Positions 27,399-38,938 of a stretch of DNA of 48,564 nucleotides are shown here, piece after piece. A model generated the notes under the pieces. The model did no database searches, was not told the DNA's origin, and saw nothing but the letters and a program-made list of their open reading frames with translations. The DNA lies in contig PBPM01000101.1 in assembly GCA_002724635.1 (NCBI GenBank), forward strand, positions 1 to 48,564, read 5' to 3'. Both the position numbers and the translations under genes were made by a program. How positions within the stretch are numbered: the first letter of the stretch is position 1; every line of letters begins with the position of its first letter. The stretch comes from Rhodospirillaceae bacterium (lineage in GTDB: Bacteria; Pseudomonadota; Alphaproteobacteria; UBA6615).

Positions 27399-30026
27399 AT
27401 GTCGAATACGACTGAGAACGAAGACAAGAAGAAAAAAAAGCCGCTGACGCTGTCCAAGCCAGGCAAGCTTGAGCTGAAGAAGACCGTCGGGGGCGGCCAG
27501 GTGCGCCAGAGCTTCAGCCATGGGCGGACCAAGACCGTGACCGTCGAGGTCAAGAAGAAGCGGACCTTCCAGCAGGGTGACTCCGGCGAGATGACGGAGA
27601 TCACGGAGGTAGCTGAGGCAGCGCCCGTCGCCGCCGAGGCGCCGGCGCCCGGAGCGCCGCCGGTTTCGGAAACGAGCCCGCAGCGCACCCTGACCGAAGC
27701 CGAACAAGCGGCGCGTGCGCGCGCTCTCGAGGAGGCGCGCAAGGCCGCCGAAACGGCTGCGATCGAGAGCGAAAAGGCGAAGAAGGCACTGGAAGAAACG
27801 CGCCATGTGGCTGAAGTGGAAGCCACGGCGGCCCCCGGCCCCGAGGTCGTTGAAGAGATCCCCGAGGCTGAGGCTGCCTCGGTCGAGGCTCGCTCGCGCC
27901 GCGAAATTGAGGAAGAAGCGCGCCGCGAGGCGGAGGCTCAGGCCCAGAAGATGGCAGACGAGGCGGCTCAGCGCGCTGCTGCGGCTGAGCGGAAGTTCGC
28001 TGAGCTTGAGGAGGAATCCAGCGACGGGGTTAGCCCGTCTAGGAGCCGTGCGGCCCGTGGCGAAGGGCCGGGCCAGAAGTCCAGCGCCCGCCCGCGCAAC
28101 GAACGCAAGCGGCGCAGCGGCAAGCTCACCATCTCCGAGGCACTCGACGAGGAGGGCGGCGCACGCCAGCGCTCTGTCGCGGCGTTCCGGCGCCGCCAAG
28201 AGCGAGAGCGTCAGCGCGCGACTGGCGACAACAAGGGTGGCGGCCAAGCATCGAAGGTGGTGCGCGAGGTCAGCATCCCGGATGCCATTACGGTCGGCGA
28301 GCTGGGCAACCGCATGGCCGAACGTGGTTCGGAGGTAATCAAAACGCTCATGAATATGGGTGTCATGGCGACGATCAACCAGACTATTGATCAGGAAACC
28401 GCCCAGCTGGTGGTCGAGGAGTTCGGCCATCAGGTGAAGCTGATCTCGGCCAGCGACGTGGAACTGAATCTCGGATCAACGATCGAGGACGAGGAAGGTA
28501 CGCAGGTGCCGCGCCCGCCGGTGGTCACGGTCATGGGCCATGTCGACCACGGTAAGACCTCCCTGCTCGACGCTCTACGCTCGACCGATGTCGTGAGCCG
28601 CGAGGCCGGGGGCATCACCCAGCATATCGGCGCCTATCAGGTCGAGCTCGAATCCGGCGATCGGATCAGCTTCATTGACACACCGGGCCATGCCGCCTTC
28701 ACGGCGATGCGCCAGCGCGGCGCCCATGTGACCGATATCGTCATCTTGGTGGTGGCCGCCGACGATGGCGTTCAGCCCCAGACGGTCGAGGCGATCAATC
28801 ATGCTCGCGCCGCCGAGGTGCCGATTATCGTCGCGGTCAACAAGATGGATCTGCCCGCCGCCGACGCGTCGCGGGTGAAGACCGAACTCCTGTCCCACGA
28901 GATTGTGCCCGAGGAGATGGGTGGTGATGTCCAGGTAATCGAGGTCTCCGCCGAGACTCGCAAGGGTCTCGACACGCTGACCGAGGCGATTACGCTGCAG
29001 GCGGAGCTCCGGGAACTGATCGCAAACCCCGAGCGCGCTGCCTTCGGCACCGTGATTGAGGCGCAGCTCGAACGCGGCCGCGGCGCGGTCGCTACGGTTC
29101 TTGTACAGGGCGGCACCCTGCGGGTCGGTGATATCTTCGTCGCTGGTGCCGAGTGGGGCCGTGTGCGCGCGCTTGTCAACGACCGCGGCGAGAATGTTAA
29201 GGAGGCCAACCCGTCCTCGCCGGTCGAGGTGCTGGGCCTGAACGGCGCCCCCCAGGCAGGCGACGAGTTCGCAGTGGTGGATTCGGACGCGCGCGCACGC
29301 GAGGTCGTCGAGTACCGCAAGGGCGTTCAGCGCGATGCGCGCGCCGCCGCAGGCGCGCGCGGCAGCCTCGATGACATGTTCGAACAGATCAAGGCGGGCG
29401 AGGCGGCGCAGGTTCCAATGGTCATCAAGGGCGATGTACAGGGCTCGGTCGAGGCCATCGCCGGCGCCGTCAACAACCTGTCGACGGACGAGGTGAAGGC
29501 GCAGGTACTGCATGCCGGTGTTGGCGGCATCAATGAATCCGACATCGCGCTGGCGACGGTCAATGGCGGACTCGTGATTGGGTTCAACGTGCGGGCCATC
29601 CCGCAGGCCCGTGATCTTGCGAAACGCGACGGGGTCGAAATCCGCTACTACAACATCATCTACAATGTTGTGGACGATGTGCGGGCCATGCTCGAAGGCG
29701 AGCTCGCCCCGACGCTCGAGGAGAACCTGCTCGGCTCGGCCGAGATTCGCGAGGTGTTCAGCGTCTCGCGGGTGGGCAAGGTGGCCGGCTGCATGGTCAC
29801 CACTGGGCTTATCCGCCGCGATTCTAGGGTCCGCCTGATGCGCGATTCGGTCGTCATTCACGAGGGCAACCTTGGCACGCTTCGACGTTTCAAGGACGAT
29901 GTCCGCGAGGTCCAGAACGGCTACGAATGCGGCATTGCGCTTGAGAACTACAACGACATTCAGGTGGGTGACGTCATAGAGTGCTTCGAGGTGCAGGAGG
30001 TCGCGCGCCAGCTCGAGGCGGGCTGA
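27399..30026 (+). CDS. infB: translation initiation factor IF-2
   Basis: IF-2 is the GTPase that places initiator tRNA on the ribosome. The 875 residues begin with a lysine-rich IF2-associated segment, then a long Ala/Glu/Arg-rich, probably coiled or disordered region (about 60-290), the IF2 N-terminal domain, the G domain with GHVDHGKT (residues 380-387) and the DTPGHAAF and NKMDL motifs, and the C-terminal domains ending with the [18 protein letters not shown] stretch. The ATG follows the ylxR stop by four bases. Confidence 0.97.
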   Translation: MSNTTENEDKKKKKPLTLSKPGKLELKKTVGGGQVRQSFSHGRTKTVTVEVKKKRTFQQGDSGEMTEITEVAEAAPVAAEAPAPGAPPVSETSPQRTLTEAEQAARARALEEARKAAETAAIESEKAKKALEETRHVAEVEATAAPGPEVVEEIPEAEAASVEARSRREIEEEARREAEAQAQKMADEAAQRAAAAERKFAELEEESSDGVSPSRSRAARGEGPGQKSSARPRNERKRRSGKLTISEALDEEGGARQRSVAAFRRRQERERQRATGDNKGGGQASKVVREVSIPDAITVGELGNRMAERGSEVIKTLMNMGVMATINQTIDQETAQLVVEEFGHQVKLISASDVELNLGSTIEDEEGTQVPRPPVVTVMGHVDHGKTSLLDALRSTDVVSREAGGITQHIGAYQVELESGDRISFIDTPGHAAFTAMRQRGAHVTDIVILVVAADDGVQPQTVEAINHARAAEVPIIVAVNKMDLPAADASRVKTELLSHEIVPEEMGGDVQVIEVSAETRKGLDTLTEAITLQAELRELIANPERAAFGTVIEAQLERGRGAVATVLVQGGTLRVGDIFVAGAEWGRVRALVNDRGENVKEANPSSPVEVLGLNGAPQAGDEFAVVDSDARAREVVEYRKGVQRDARAAAGARGSLDDMFEQIKAGEAAQVPMVIKGDVQGSVEAIAGAVNNLSTDEVKAQVLHAGVGGINESDIALATVNGGLVIGFNVRAIPQARDLAKRDGVEIRYYNIIYNVVDDVRAMLEGELAPTLEENLLGSAEIREVFSVSRVGKVAGCMVTTGLIRRDSRVRLMRDSVVIHEGNLGTLRRFKDDVREVQNGYECGIALENYNDIQVGDVIECFEVQEVARQLEAG

Positions 30027-30072
30027 CGGTTGCGCTCCCTAAGCGCGAACGCGAGACGCAGGTATAACCGTG

Positions 30073-30093
30073 CCGGCGCGCATCGGGCGCCGG
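30073..30093 (+). repeat. hairpin between infB and rbfA
   Basis: CCGGCGC (30073-30079) and GCGCCGG (30087-30093) form a perfect seven-pair stem with a seven-base loop. There is no T-run, so it is more likely an RNA-processing or stability element than a terminator. Confidence 0.4.
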
Positions 30094-30120
30094 TCGCAGC
30101 AGAATTGAAACAGCCAGACC

Positions 30121-30561
30121 ATGAATCGGAAAGCGCAGAGTGCCGGAAAAGGCAAAGCGCCGTCCCAACGCCAGTTGCGCGTGGGCGAGGAGATTCGCCA
30201 CGCCCTATCCGAGATCGTCCATCGGGCGGAGTTCCGCGATACCGACCTGGCCGCAGCCGCGATCACCGTAACGGAGGTGCGGGTGAGCCCGGACATGCGC
30301 AATGCGACCGTATTTGTGCTGCCGCTCGCCGGCGATGCCCAACCCATGGTTGCGGGTCTCAACCGGGCGTCGGCCTATCTGCGCGGGCAGCTCGGCCGCG
30401 CAGTGCATCTGAAGTATCTGCCGGCGCTCAGGTTCGTCTACGACCGCAGCTTCGACGAGGCCTCTCGGATTGAGGCGATCATGCATCGGCCTGAGGTTAT
30501 GCGCGATCTCGTAGCGGATGATGACGCCACGGATCATGGCCGGGATGAGGACAACGTCTGA
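30121..30561 (+). CDS. rbfA: 30S ribosome-binding factor RbfA
   Basis: RbfA binds free 30S subunits during late 16S rRNA maturation and cold adaptation. The 146 residues have the KH-like fold marked by RVGEEIRHALSEI, ITVTEVRVSPDMRNATVFV and the LKYLPALRFVYDRSFDEASRIE region. The last base of its stop codon is the first base of the truB ATG (TGATG), indicating coupling. Confidence 0.95.
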   Translation: MNRKAQSAGKGKAPSQRQLRVGEEIRHALSEIVHRAEFRDTDLAAAAITVTEVRVSPDMRNATVFVLPLAGDAQPMVAGLNRASAYLRGQLGRAVHLKYLPALRFVYDRSFDEASRIEAIMHRPEVMRDLVADDDATDHGRDEDNV

Positions 30562-31487
30562 TGGGGCGCCGGCGTAACGGCCTGCCGATCAACGGCTGGA
30601 TCAACTTGGACAAGCCGGCAGGTATGACCTCGGCGGCCTGCGTCAACGCGGTGCGGCGCGCCACGGGCGCGGCCAAGCTGGGTCATGCGGGAACCCTCGA
30701 TCCTTCGGCGACGGGCATCCTGCCGATCGCACTCGGCGAGGCGACCAAGACCATGCCCTATGTGATTGACAGCTCTAAGCGCTATACCTTTACCGTAAAC
30801 TGGGGCACGCGGACCGAAACCGACGATGCAGACGGCGACGTGGTCGAGACCTCGGACGCGCGACCCGACCGGGCCGCGATTGAGGCAGCGCTGCCGGCGT
30901 TTGTAGGCGCGATCGCCCAAGTGCCGCCCGCCTATTCGGCGATCAAGATCGACGGTGAGCGGGCCTATGCCAAGGCGCGGGCGGGCGAAGACTTAAACTT
31001 GGAGGCCCGCACTGTCGATATCATGGGGTTTGACTTGATTGAGACCATCGACGCTAGCCGGGCGCGGTTCGCGGTGCGGTCGGGCAAGGGTGCGTATATG
31101 CGGGCGCTGGCGCGCGATCTGGCGGCGGCGCTCGGCACGGCCGGGCACCTGTCGGACCTGCGCCGGGTCGCCGTCGGGCCCTTTGCGGAATCGGCTTCGA
31201 TTTCACTGGAAATGCTTGAGGAACTTGGCCATAGTGCCGCCCGCTCACCCATATTATTACCGATTGAGACTGCGCTGGACGGTATCCCGGCGCTGGCCCT
31301 GTCGGACAGGGAAGCGGAAAGGCTTCGTAATGGGCAGGCGGTTCCGGTCCTGCGACCGCAGGACAGGGAACGGATCGCGACGGTGGGGGACGATAGTATC
31401 GTCTTGGCCCTCGACGCGGCGAAGCCCGTGGCGCTCGCCCGCGTCGACGGTATCCAGATTCGTCCGGTCCGTGTTCTAAATCTTTGA
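30561..31487 (+). CDS. truB: tRNA pseudouridine(55) synthase TruB
   Basis: TruB makes pseudouridine 55 in the T-loop of tRNAs. The 308 residues carry the catalytic aspartate D47 in [23 protein letters not shown] at the N-terminus and the C-terminal PUA-like part. Its start overlaps the rbfA stop by one base. rpsO follows after about 20 bases. Confidence 0.96.
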   Translation: MGRRRNGLPINGWINLDKPAGMTSAACVNAVRRATGAAKLGHAGTLDPSATGILPIALGEATKTMPYVIDSSKRYTFTVNWGTRTETDDADGDVVETSDARPDRAAIEAALPAFVGAIAQVPPAYSAIKIDGERAYAKARAGEDLNLEARTVDIMGFDLIETIDASRARFAVRSGKGAYMRALARDLAAALGTAGHLSDLRRVAVGPFAESASISLEMLEELGHSAARSPILLPIETALDGIPALALSDREAERLRNGQAVPVLRPQDRERIATVGDDSIVLALDAAKPVALARVDGIQIRPVRVLNL

Positions 31488-31506
31488 TACCGGGAGATTG
31501 ATTGCC

Positions 31507-31776
31507 ATGTCGATTACGCCTGAGCGTAAAACCGAACTCATCAACGAATTCCAGACCAAGACTGGGGATACGGGTTCGCCCGAGGTTCAGGTTGCGATCC
31601 TAACGGAACGCATCAACAACCTGACCGGGCACCTTCAGACCCATGCCAAGGATCATCATTCACGCCGCGGACTTCTCCTCATGGTGGGTCAGCGGCGTCG
31701 TCTGCTCGACTATGTGCGGCGTAAGGAAGAAGCGCGCTATCGCACCCTGATCGAGCGTCTGGGCATTCGCCGCTAA
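31507..31776 (+). CDS. rpsO: 30S ribosomal protein S15
   Basis: S15 binds the central domain of 16S rRNA early in 30S assembly. The product is exactly 89 residues, the usual length, beginning [12 protein letters not shown] and containing [12 protein letters not shown] and [21 protein letters not shown]. The frame extends nine bases upstream but the ATG at 31507 is the family start, with a GGGAG sequence about ten bases before it. Confidence 0.97.
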   Translation: MSITPERKTELINEFQTKTGDTGSPEVQVAILTERINNLTGHLQTHAKDHHSRRGLLLMVGQRRRLLDYVRRKEEARYRTLIERLGIRR

Positions 31777-31830
31777 GGCAAATGCCGTCTTACACGGCGC
31801 GGGCATGGCCCGGCGCCATTACGACAGGTC

Positions 31831-31911
31831 CACGGACGCAATCCGGCGTCTCAGGCTTGGCCCGCGCGGAAGGTCCGTGCACCCGCCGTCGAAACTGTAT
31901 TGCGTGACGGC
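31831..31911 (+). promoter_or_regulatory. structured leader of pnp
   Basis: The 208 bases between rpsO and pnp have no gene but contain several possible RNA stems: CACGGAC (31831-31837) with GTCCGTG (31873-31879), a competing short GACGC/GCGTC stem, and GCCGTC (31885-31890) with GACGGC (31906-31911). In E. coli the same interval forms an RNase III-cleaved hairpin through which polynucleotide phosphorylase represses itself. A similar role here is an inference from position and pairing only. Confidence 0.4.
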
Positions 31912-31984
31912 GCGAAGACCCCGATGGCACGGGGCGTACGTTCGGGGTTGGCCTGGGCGGACGACGCAGGTTGAGAGATAAGCG

Positions 31985-34180
<2,196 letters not shown>

Positions 34181-34201
34181 ATCCAGCACAAAGCTTGCAG
34201 C

Positions 34202-34230
34202 AAAACGGCCCCTTGGGGGGCCGTTTTTTT
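34202..34230 (+). terminator. intrinsic terminator after pnp
   Basis: An eleven-pair perfect stem (AAAACGGCCCC with GGGGCCGTTTT, loop TTGG) runs into seven T residues, 22 bases after the pnp stop. The A-run in front makes it potentially active in both directions, which suits its position between convergent operons. Confidence 0.92.
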
Positions 34231-34282
34231 GTCTCCGTCCATATCAACATGGCTGTCTCTGGCGGCGGATTATATCCGGCGG

Positions 34283-36532
34283 CTACTCCGCCGCCTCTGG
34301 CACGTCCAGCGCCGCCAGCACTCGCGGCGGCGAGAGCGGCAGGTCGTTGAACCGTATGCCGATGGCGTTGTAGACCGCGTTGCGCACGGCCGATAGGCCA
34401 GGCACTAGCGGCACCTCGCCAACCCCGCGGACTCCTTGTGGATGCTTCGGGTTGGGTACCTCGATGATGTATGTGTCGAGCATTGGCAGATCCGAGGCGA
34501 CGGGCATCCGGTAGTCTAGGAATCCGGGATTATCAACCTTACCGTTCCCGTCGTAGAGGTATTCCTCGTTGAGCGCCCAGCCGATGGCCTGGGCGGCGCC
34601 GCCCTGCATCTGGCCCTCCACATAGGCCGGGTGGACCGCCCGGCCCACATCCTGTAGCACTGTGTAGCGGATCACCCTGGCGATGCCGAGCTCGGGATCG
34701 ACCTCCACGTCGCAGATATGGGTGCCGAAGCCACCCTCCGCGCCCGTGGTGTTGATCTGCGCGCCGGACCCGATGGGGCCGCCGGTTTCGTTGGCGCGCT
34801 CCGCCAGCTCAGCCAGGGTTATTGGGTCGAACTGGCCGGCATTCGCGCCGGCCGGGCGCGCCTCCCCGTCTTCCCATTCCACCGCGTCCGGGTCGATGTC
34901 CCAGATCTTAGCCGCCAGCTCGCACAGGGTCCGGATGACTTTGTTGGTGGACTCAGTGACCACCATCGAGGACGCGAACAGGACGCGGCTGCCGCCGGTC
35001 AGGTTCGAGAAGCCGATGGTAGCCGTGTCGCCGATCAGGACCGACACCCGCTTATAGTCGATGCCGAGCAGCTCGGCGCAGATGTTGGCGATACCGGCGC
35101 GCGAGCCGCCGATATCCGGATGGCCCGTGGTGACGACAACGTTGCCGTCCTCGGTGATGTTTACTTGGGCGGAGGATTCGCCGCCGGCGTTAAACCAGAA
35201 GCCGCTGGCCACGCCGCGCCCCTGATTCGGGCCGAGCGGCGCGTTGTAATGGTCATGCACCTTCGCCGCCTCGAGGGACTCCACATAGCCCATGACCGGG
35301 TAGACCGGCCCGTGGACGGCTTCGGTGCCTTCCTTCGCCGCGTTCTTGAGGCGCAGGTCGAGCGGGTCCATGCCTATCGCCTCGGCCAGCTCGTCGAGTA
35401 CGCACTCGACGCCGAAGGAGCCGATGGGTGCACCCGGTGCCCGGTAGGCCGCGACCTTCGAGCGGTTGCACACTACGTCATAGCCGATGGTATGGCCGTT
35501 CGGGATGTCGTAGGGCGCGAGCGCGCAGCCGACGGCACCACGCACCGGCGCGCCCGGCAGGCCACCGGCCTGAAGCCAGTAGTGGCCCTCGGCCGCCGTG
35601 ATCGTGCCGTCCTTCTTGACACCAATCTTGACCGTGGACTTCGAGCCCGAGGTCGGGCCCGAGGCGCGCATCACCTCTTCGCGCGTCATGGCCATCTTCA
35701 CCGGCCGGCCTGATTTCTTCGACAGGATCGTGGCTAGAGGCTCGAGATAGACAATGGTCTTGCCGCCGAAGCCGCCGCCGATCTCGGCAGGAATGGCGCG
35801 GATGTCGGACTGGTTCAGGCCCGTGAGCAGCGCCGTCATGGCGCGGACCATGAACTGGCCCTGGCTCGACGACCAGATGGTAGTCTTGTTGTCGGATGCA
35901 ACACTGACTAAGCAGGCATGGGGCTCGATATAGCCTTGGTGCACCGGCCGGGTCGTGAAGTTGCGCTCGATGATAACGTCGGCCTCCGCGAAGCCGGCCT
36001 CGACGTCACCCTTCGTGTGCTCTAGCACGCCGGCGATGTTCGACGGCTTGCCCTCGAACTCCATCCATTCGTGCAATATTGGTGCGTCGTCGGCGAGCGC
36101 ATCGTCGATCTCAATCGCGTGAGGCAGGACCTCGTAGTCGACCTCAATCAGCTTGCAGGCCTCCGCCGCGATGGCCTCGGTCATGGCCGCGACGGCGGCG
36201 ATCGGGTGGCCATGGAACAGCGCCTTGTCGCGGGCGATAACGTTGCGGCACATCCAGCGCATGTCCTGGATGCCAAGAGGGAAGGGCGTGTCGACGGGAA
36301 AATCGACAATGTCCGCCGATGTCATCACCGCCTTTACGCCGGGCAAGGAGTCCGCCTTCGACGTGTCGATGGACTTAATCTTCGCATGGGCGTGGGGGCT
36401 GCGGAGCACCTTGCCCCAGATCATGCCAGGCATGGTGGAATCCGCCGCGAAGGCCGCGCGTCCGGTGACCTTGTCGGCGCCGTCGGGACGGATTGTGCTC
36501 TCGCCGATCCACTTGTTGTCGTTACTGCTCAT
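34283..36532 (-). CDS. molybdopterin-binding large subunit of a xanthine dehydrogenase-family hydroxylase
   Basis: This 749-residue subunit binds the molybdopterin cofactor and carries the active site of a molybdenum hydroxylase. Features include the start DGADKVTGRAAFAAD, the GGGFGGKT loop, AAYRAPGAP in the substrate/cofactor region and GVRGVGE with the probable catalytic glutamate E706. It lacks the AYXCSFR loop of true CO dehydrogenase, so a CoxL assignment is not supported. Substrates in this family range from purines and aldehydes to aromatic CoA esters and heterocycles; none can be picked from sequence. It overlaps the 2Fe-2S gene by four bases (ATGA) and is the last gene of its operon. 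Confidence 0.92.
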   Translation of the reverse strand: MSSNDNKWIGESTIRPDGADKVTGRAAFAADSTMPGMIWGKVLRSPHAHAKIKSIDTSKADSLPGVKAVMTSADIVDFPVDTPFPLGIQDMRWMCRNVIARDKALFHGHPIAAVAAMTEAIAAEACKLIEVDYEVLPHAIEIDDALADDAPILHEWMEFEGKPSNIAGVLEHTKGDVEAGFAEADVIIERNFTTRPVHQGYIEPHACLVSVASDNKTTIWSSSQGQFMVRAMTALLTGLNQSDIRAIPAEIGGGFGGKTIVYLEPLATILSKKSGRPVKMAMTREEVMRASGPTSGSKSTVKIGVKKDGTITAAEGHYWLQAGGLPGAPVRGAVGCALAPYDIPNGHTIGYDVVCNRSKVAAYRAPGAPIGSFGVECVLDELAEAIGMDPLDLRLKNAAKEGTEAVHGPVYPVMGYVESLEAAKVHDHYNAPLGPNQGRGVASGFWFNAGGESSAQVNITEDGNVVVTTGHPDIGGSRAGIANICAELLGIDYKRVSVLIGDTATIGFSNLTGGSRVLFASSMVVTESTNKVIRTLCELAAKIWDIDPDAVEWEDGEARPAGANAGQFDPITLAELAERANETGGPIGSGAQINTTGAEGGFGTHICDVEVDPELGIARVIRYTVLQDVGRAVHPAYVEGQMQGGAAQAIGWALNEEYLYDGNGKVDNPGFLDYRMPVASDLPMLDTYIIEVPNPKHPQGVRGVGEVPLVPGLSAVRNAVYNAIGIRFNDLPLSPPRVLAALDVPEAAE

Positions 36533-37011
36533 TTCACCGCTCCCCGCATCTCCGCGGCAGTGTCCATCACCGCGCGGATGATTTTGTCATAACCCGTGCA
36601 CCGGCAGAGGTTGCCGGCGAGCCAGAACCGCACCTCGGTCTCTGTGGGGTCTGGGTTTTCGTCGAGGAGCGCCTTCGCGGCGACGAGCATGCCTGGCGTG
36701 CAGATCCCGCACTGGAGTGCGGCCTCCTCGAGGAATTTCTGTTGCAGGGGATGCAGGGTCTCGCCCTCGGCCATCCCCTCGATGGTCGTGATCTCCTTGC
36801 CCTCGGCCTCGGCGGCCAGCATCAGGCAGGAACAGACAAGCGTACCGTCGAGCGTGATCGAGCAGGCGCCGCAGTCGCCCGAACCGCAGCCTTCCTTGGC
36901 GCCCGTCAGGCCGAGTTGGTTGCGCAGCACGTCGAGCATCGTGTCGGAGCGCGCGCAGAGGAACTCCTCGGGCTCGCCATTGATCGTGGTGTTGATGTGA
37001 AGTTTTGCCAT
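36529..37011 (-). CDS. 2Fe-2S small subunit of the molybdenum hydroxylase
   Basis: The 160 residues bind two 2Fe-2S clusters that pass electrons between the molybdenum site and FAD. The plant-type cluster uses C42, C47, C50 and C62 (GCGSGDCGAC and VCSC), and the second uses C101, C104, C136 and C138 (CGIC and CRC). All eight ligands are present. It lies between the FAD and molybdopterin subunit genes in the medium-small-large order typical of three-subunit enzymes. Confidence 0.95.
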   Translation of the reverse strand: MAKLHINTTINGEPEEFLCARSDTMLDVLRNQLGLTGAKEGCGSGDCGACSITLDGTLVCSCLMLAAEAEGKEITTIEGMAEGETLHPLQQKFLEEAALQCGICTPGMLVAAKALLDENPDPTETEVRFWLAGNLCRCTGYDKIIRAVMDTAAEMRGAVK

Positions 37012-37024
37012 GATTCAGTTTCCC

Positions 37025-37891
37025 CTAGGCTCGCGTGCGTTCGGCGGCGATGGCGGCCGTGCGTTTCAGCAGGACCCCGGCGACCTGGGTCCGGTATGCA
37101 ATGGTACCGCGCTTGTCGTCGATCGGGTTGCAGGCGGCACGACAAGCTTCGGCGGCCGCTTCGATTGCCGCCTCGTCCAGATTGCTTCCGACGAGCGCCG
37201 CCGCGGCGTCCTCGACCAGCAGGACGGTCGGCGCGACGGCGCCGAGGCCGACTCTGGCAGCCGTACAGGTGCCGCCCTCGAGCGTGAGGTTCACGCCGCA
37301 GCCTACGACCGCGATGTCCATCTCGGTGCGCGGAATCATCCGCAGATAGGCGTCGCCCGAACCCACCGCGCGCGGCGGGAAGGCGAAGCTGATGGCAATC
37401 TCGCCGAGTTTCAGGTTTGTCTTGCCCGGGCCTGCGGGCACATCCTCGACCGCGAGTTGGCGCTGCCCGTCGGGGCCCTGCACGGTTAGGATCGCGCCGG
37501 CGGCGACCATGGCCGGCACGCTGTCGGCGGCGGGCGAGCCGTTGCAGAGGTTTCCGCCGAGGGACGCGCGACCCTGAATCTGAATCGAGCCAATTAGGTT
37601 AAGCCCCTCTAGCACGCCAGGCCAGGCCGCCGCGAAGCCGGCATGCTTCTCGAGCGCTGCGCCGGAGACCGCGGCGCCGACCGTGAAGCCGCTCTCAGCG
37701 CTTCCCTCGATGCCCGTCACGTCGGCGATGTTCTTGATGTCGACGATCAGGCCTGGCTCGACCATGCCCGCCTGCATCTGCACTAGGAGATCGGTGCCGC
37801 CGGCCAGGATGCGCCCGGCGCCGTCGGCCGCGGCATAGGCGCTGATCGCTTCGTCGAGCGTCCTAGGCGCCAGATACTGGATATCTGTCAT
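37025..37891 (-). CDS. FAD-binding medium subunit of the molybdenum hydroxylase
   Basis: The 288 residues form the FAD domain with the flavin phosphate-binding motifs AGGTDLLVQM (residues 30-39) and SLGGNLCNGSPAADS, then the C-terminal CO dehydrogenase flavoprotein domain. It is the first gene of the operon, with GGAAA before the ATG. No dedicated maturation gene (xdhC or MobA-like) is seen nearby, so maturation factors must be encoded elsewhere. Confidence 0.94.
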   Translation of the reverse strand: MTDIQYLAPRTLDEAISAYAAADGAGRILAGGTDLLVQMQAGMVEPGLIVDIKNIADVTGIEGSAESGFTVGAAVSGAALEKHAGFAAAWPGVLEGLNLIGSIQIQGRASLGGNLCNGSPAADSVPAMVAAGAILTVQGPDGQRQLAVEDVPAGPGKTNLKLGEIAISFAFPPRAVGSGDAYLRMIPRTEMDIAVVGCGVNLTLEGGTCTAARVGLGAVAPTVLLVEDAAAALVGSNLDEAAIEAAAEACRAACNPIDDKRGTIAYRTQVAGVLLKRTAAIAAERTRA

Positions 37892-37982
37892 GTTCGTTTC
37901 CGAAGTGGTTTCTCTTCTCGGTTCGCGGACCGTCCCGCTTTCTCGGGTAAAATTCGATGGACCACGATAATCCGAAGGCTAC

Positions 37983-37996
37983 ACCGCCCGGGCGGT
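37983..37996. repeat. 14-base perfect palindrome upstream of the molybdenum hydroxylase operon
   Basis: ACCGCCCGGGCGGT is fully self-complementary, with a second GCCCGGG copy at 38005-38011. It lies about 90 bases before the operon start and 60 bases after fabI, both on the minus strand. It may be an operator for a dimeric regulator of the operon or part of a fabI transcript-end structure; there is no T-run. Confidence 0.4.
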
Positions 37997-38055
37997 TTGG
38001 AACAGCCCGGGAATGCGATTTCCTGAGAACAAAGAGACGCGCGAAGATGAGGCGG

Positions 38056-38934
38056 CTAGGCGCCGTTCTTCGCCGCCGGGTCGGGCATGCCGATCGCGTT
38101 GAAGCCGCAATCCACATAGTGGATCTCGCCGGTCACTGCCTTGGACAGGTCTGAAAGAAGGTAGAGCCCCGCGCCGCCCACATCGTCAAGCACCACGTTG
38201 CGGCGTAGCGGTGCCGTCTCGCGGTTGTAGTTGTAGACTTGGCGGGCCGAGCCGACTGCCGAGCCGGCGAGCGTGCGGATCGGGCCTGCCGAGATCGCGT
38301 TGACCCGCACCCCGTCTGGGCCGAGGTCGGACGCCAGATAGCGGACTGACGCCTCGAGCGCCGCCTTGGCGACCCCCATGACATTGTAGTTGGGCATGAC
38401 GGCCTGAGAGCCGTGATAGGTCAGCGTCAGGAGTGAGCCATTTTTGGGCATCATTGCCGCGGCGCGCTGGGCGACCGCCGTGAACGAGTAGCAGGAGATG
38501 TTCATTGTCTGCAGGAAGTTCTTCTGACTCGTGTTGACGTAACGGCCCTTGAGTTCTTCCTTGTCGGAGTAAGCAATGGCGTGGACTACGAAGTCGATCC
38601 CGTCCCAGGTGTCGGAGATTGCGGTGAACGCGGAATCTAGGCTCTTCGTGTCCGAAGCGTCGCACTGGACCAAAGCGGCGGCATTGACCGATTCCGCCAG
38701 CGGCCCGACGCGGCGGGCGAAGCTGTCCGACTGGTAGGTGAAGGCCAGTTCTGCCCCCTGAGCGGCGACCGCGCGGGCGATTCCCCAAGCGATGGAGTGG
38801 TCGTTGGCGACCCCCATGATGAGGCCACGCTTGCCGGCCATCAAGCTTCCGGCCGTGCTTGGTCTGTCCATGCCCTCGGCCTGATCCAGGGTGGCAGGTA
38901 TTGGTTCGGACGTGGGGGCGTGTGCGTCGGCCAT
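38056..38934 (-). CDS. fabI: enoyl-[acyl-carrier-protein] reductase FabI (NADH)
   Basis: FabI reduces trans-2-enoyl-ACP in each round of fatty acid elongation and is the target of triclosan-type inhibitors. The 292 residues have KRGLIMGVANDHSIAWGI for nucleotide binding, Y173, and the YX6K active site with Y183 and K190. The ATG at 38934 lies four bases after the fabB stop. About 30 extra residues precede MAGKRGLIMGV; an ATG at 38871 would remove most of them, so the start is uncertain. It ends the fabA-fabB-fabI operon. Confidence 0.94.
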   Translation of the reverse strand: MADAHAPTSEPIPATLDQAEGMDRPSTAGSLMAGKRGLIMGVANDHSIAWGIARAVAAQGAELAFTYQSDSFARRVGPLAESVNAAALVQCDASDTKSLDSAFTAISDTWDGIDFVVHAIAYSDKEELKGRYVNTSQKNFLQTMNISCYSFTAVAQRAAAMMPKNGSLLTLTYHGSQAVMPNYNVMGVAKAALEASVRYLASDLGPDGVRVNAISAGPIRTLAGSAVGSARQVYNYNRETAPLRRNVVLDDVGGAGLYLLSDLSKAVTGEIHYVDCGFNAIGMPDPAAKNGA

Positions 38935-38938
38935 CGAC

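Noticed and set aside
28575-29861. 428-codon minus-strand open frame
   Set aside because: Fully antisense to the G domain and C-terminal part of infB, with no domain signature.
30061-30120. Terminator between infB and rbfA
   Set aside because: The hairpin has no T-run and the operon continues with closely spaced genes.
34718-35713. 331-codon plus-strand open frame
   Set aside because: Antisense to the molybdenum hydroxylase large subunit, whose protein is clearly conserved.
34283-37891. Aerobic CO dehydrogenase (coxMSL)
   Set aside because: Gene order matches, but the large subunit lacks the cysteine-containing AYXCSFR loop of true CO dehydrogenase.
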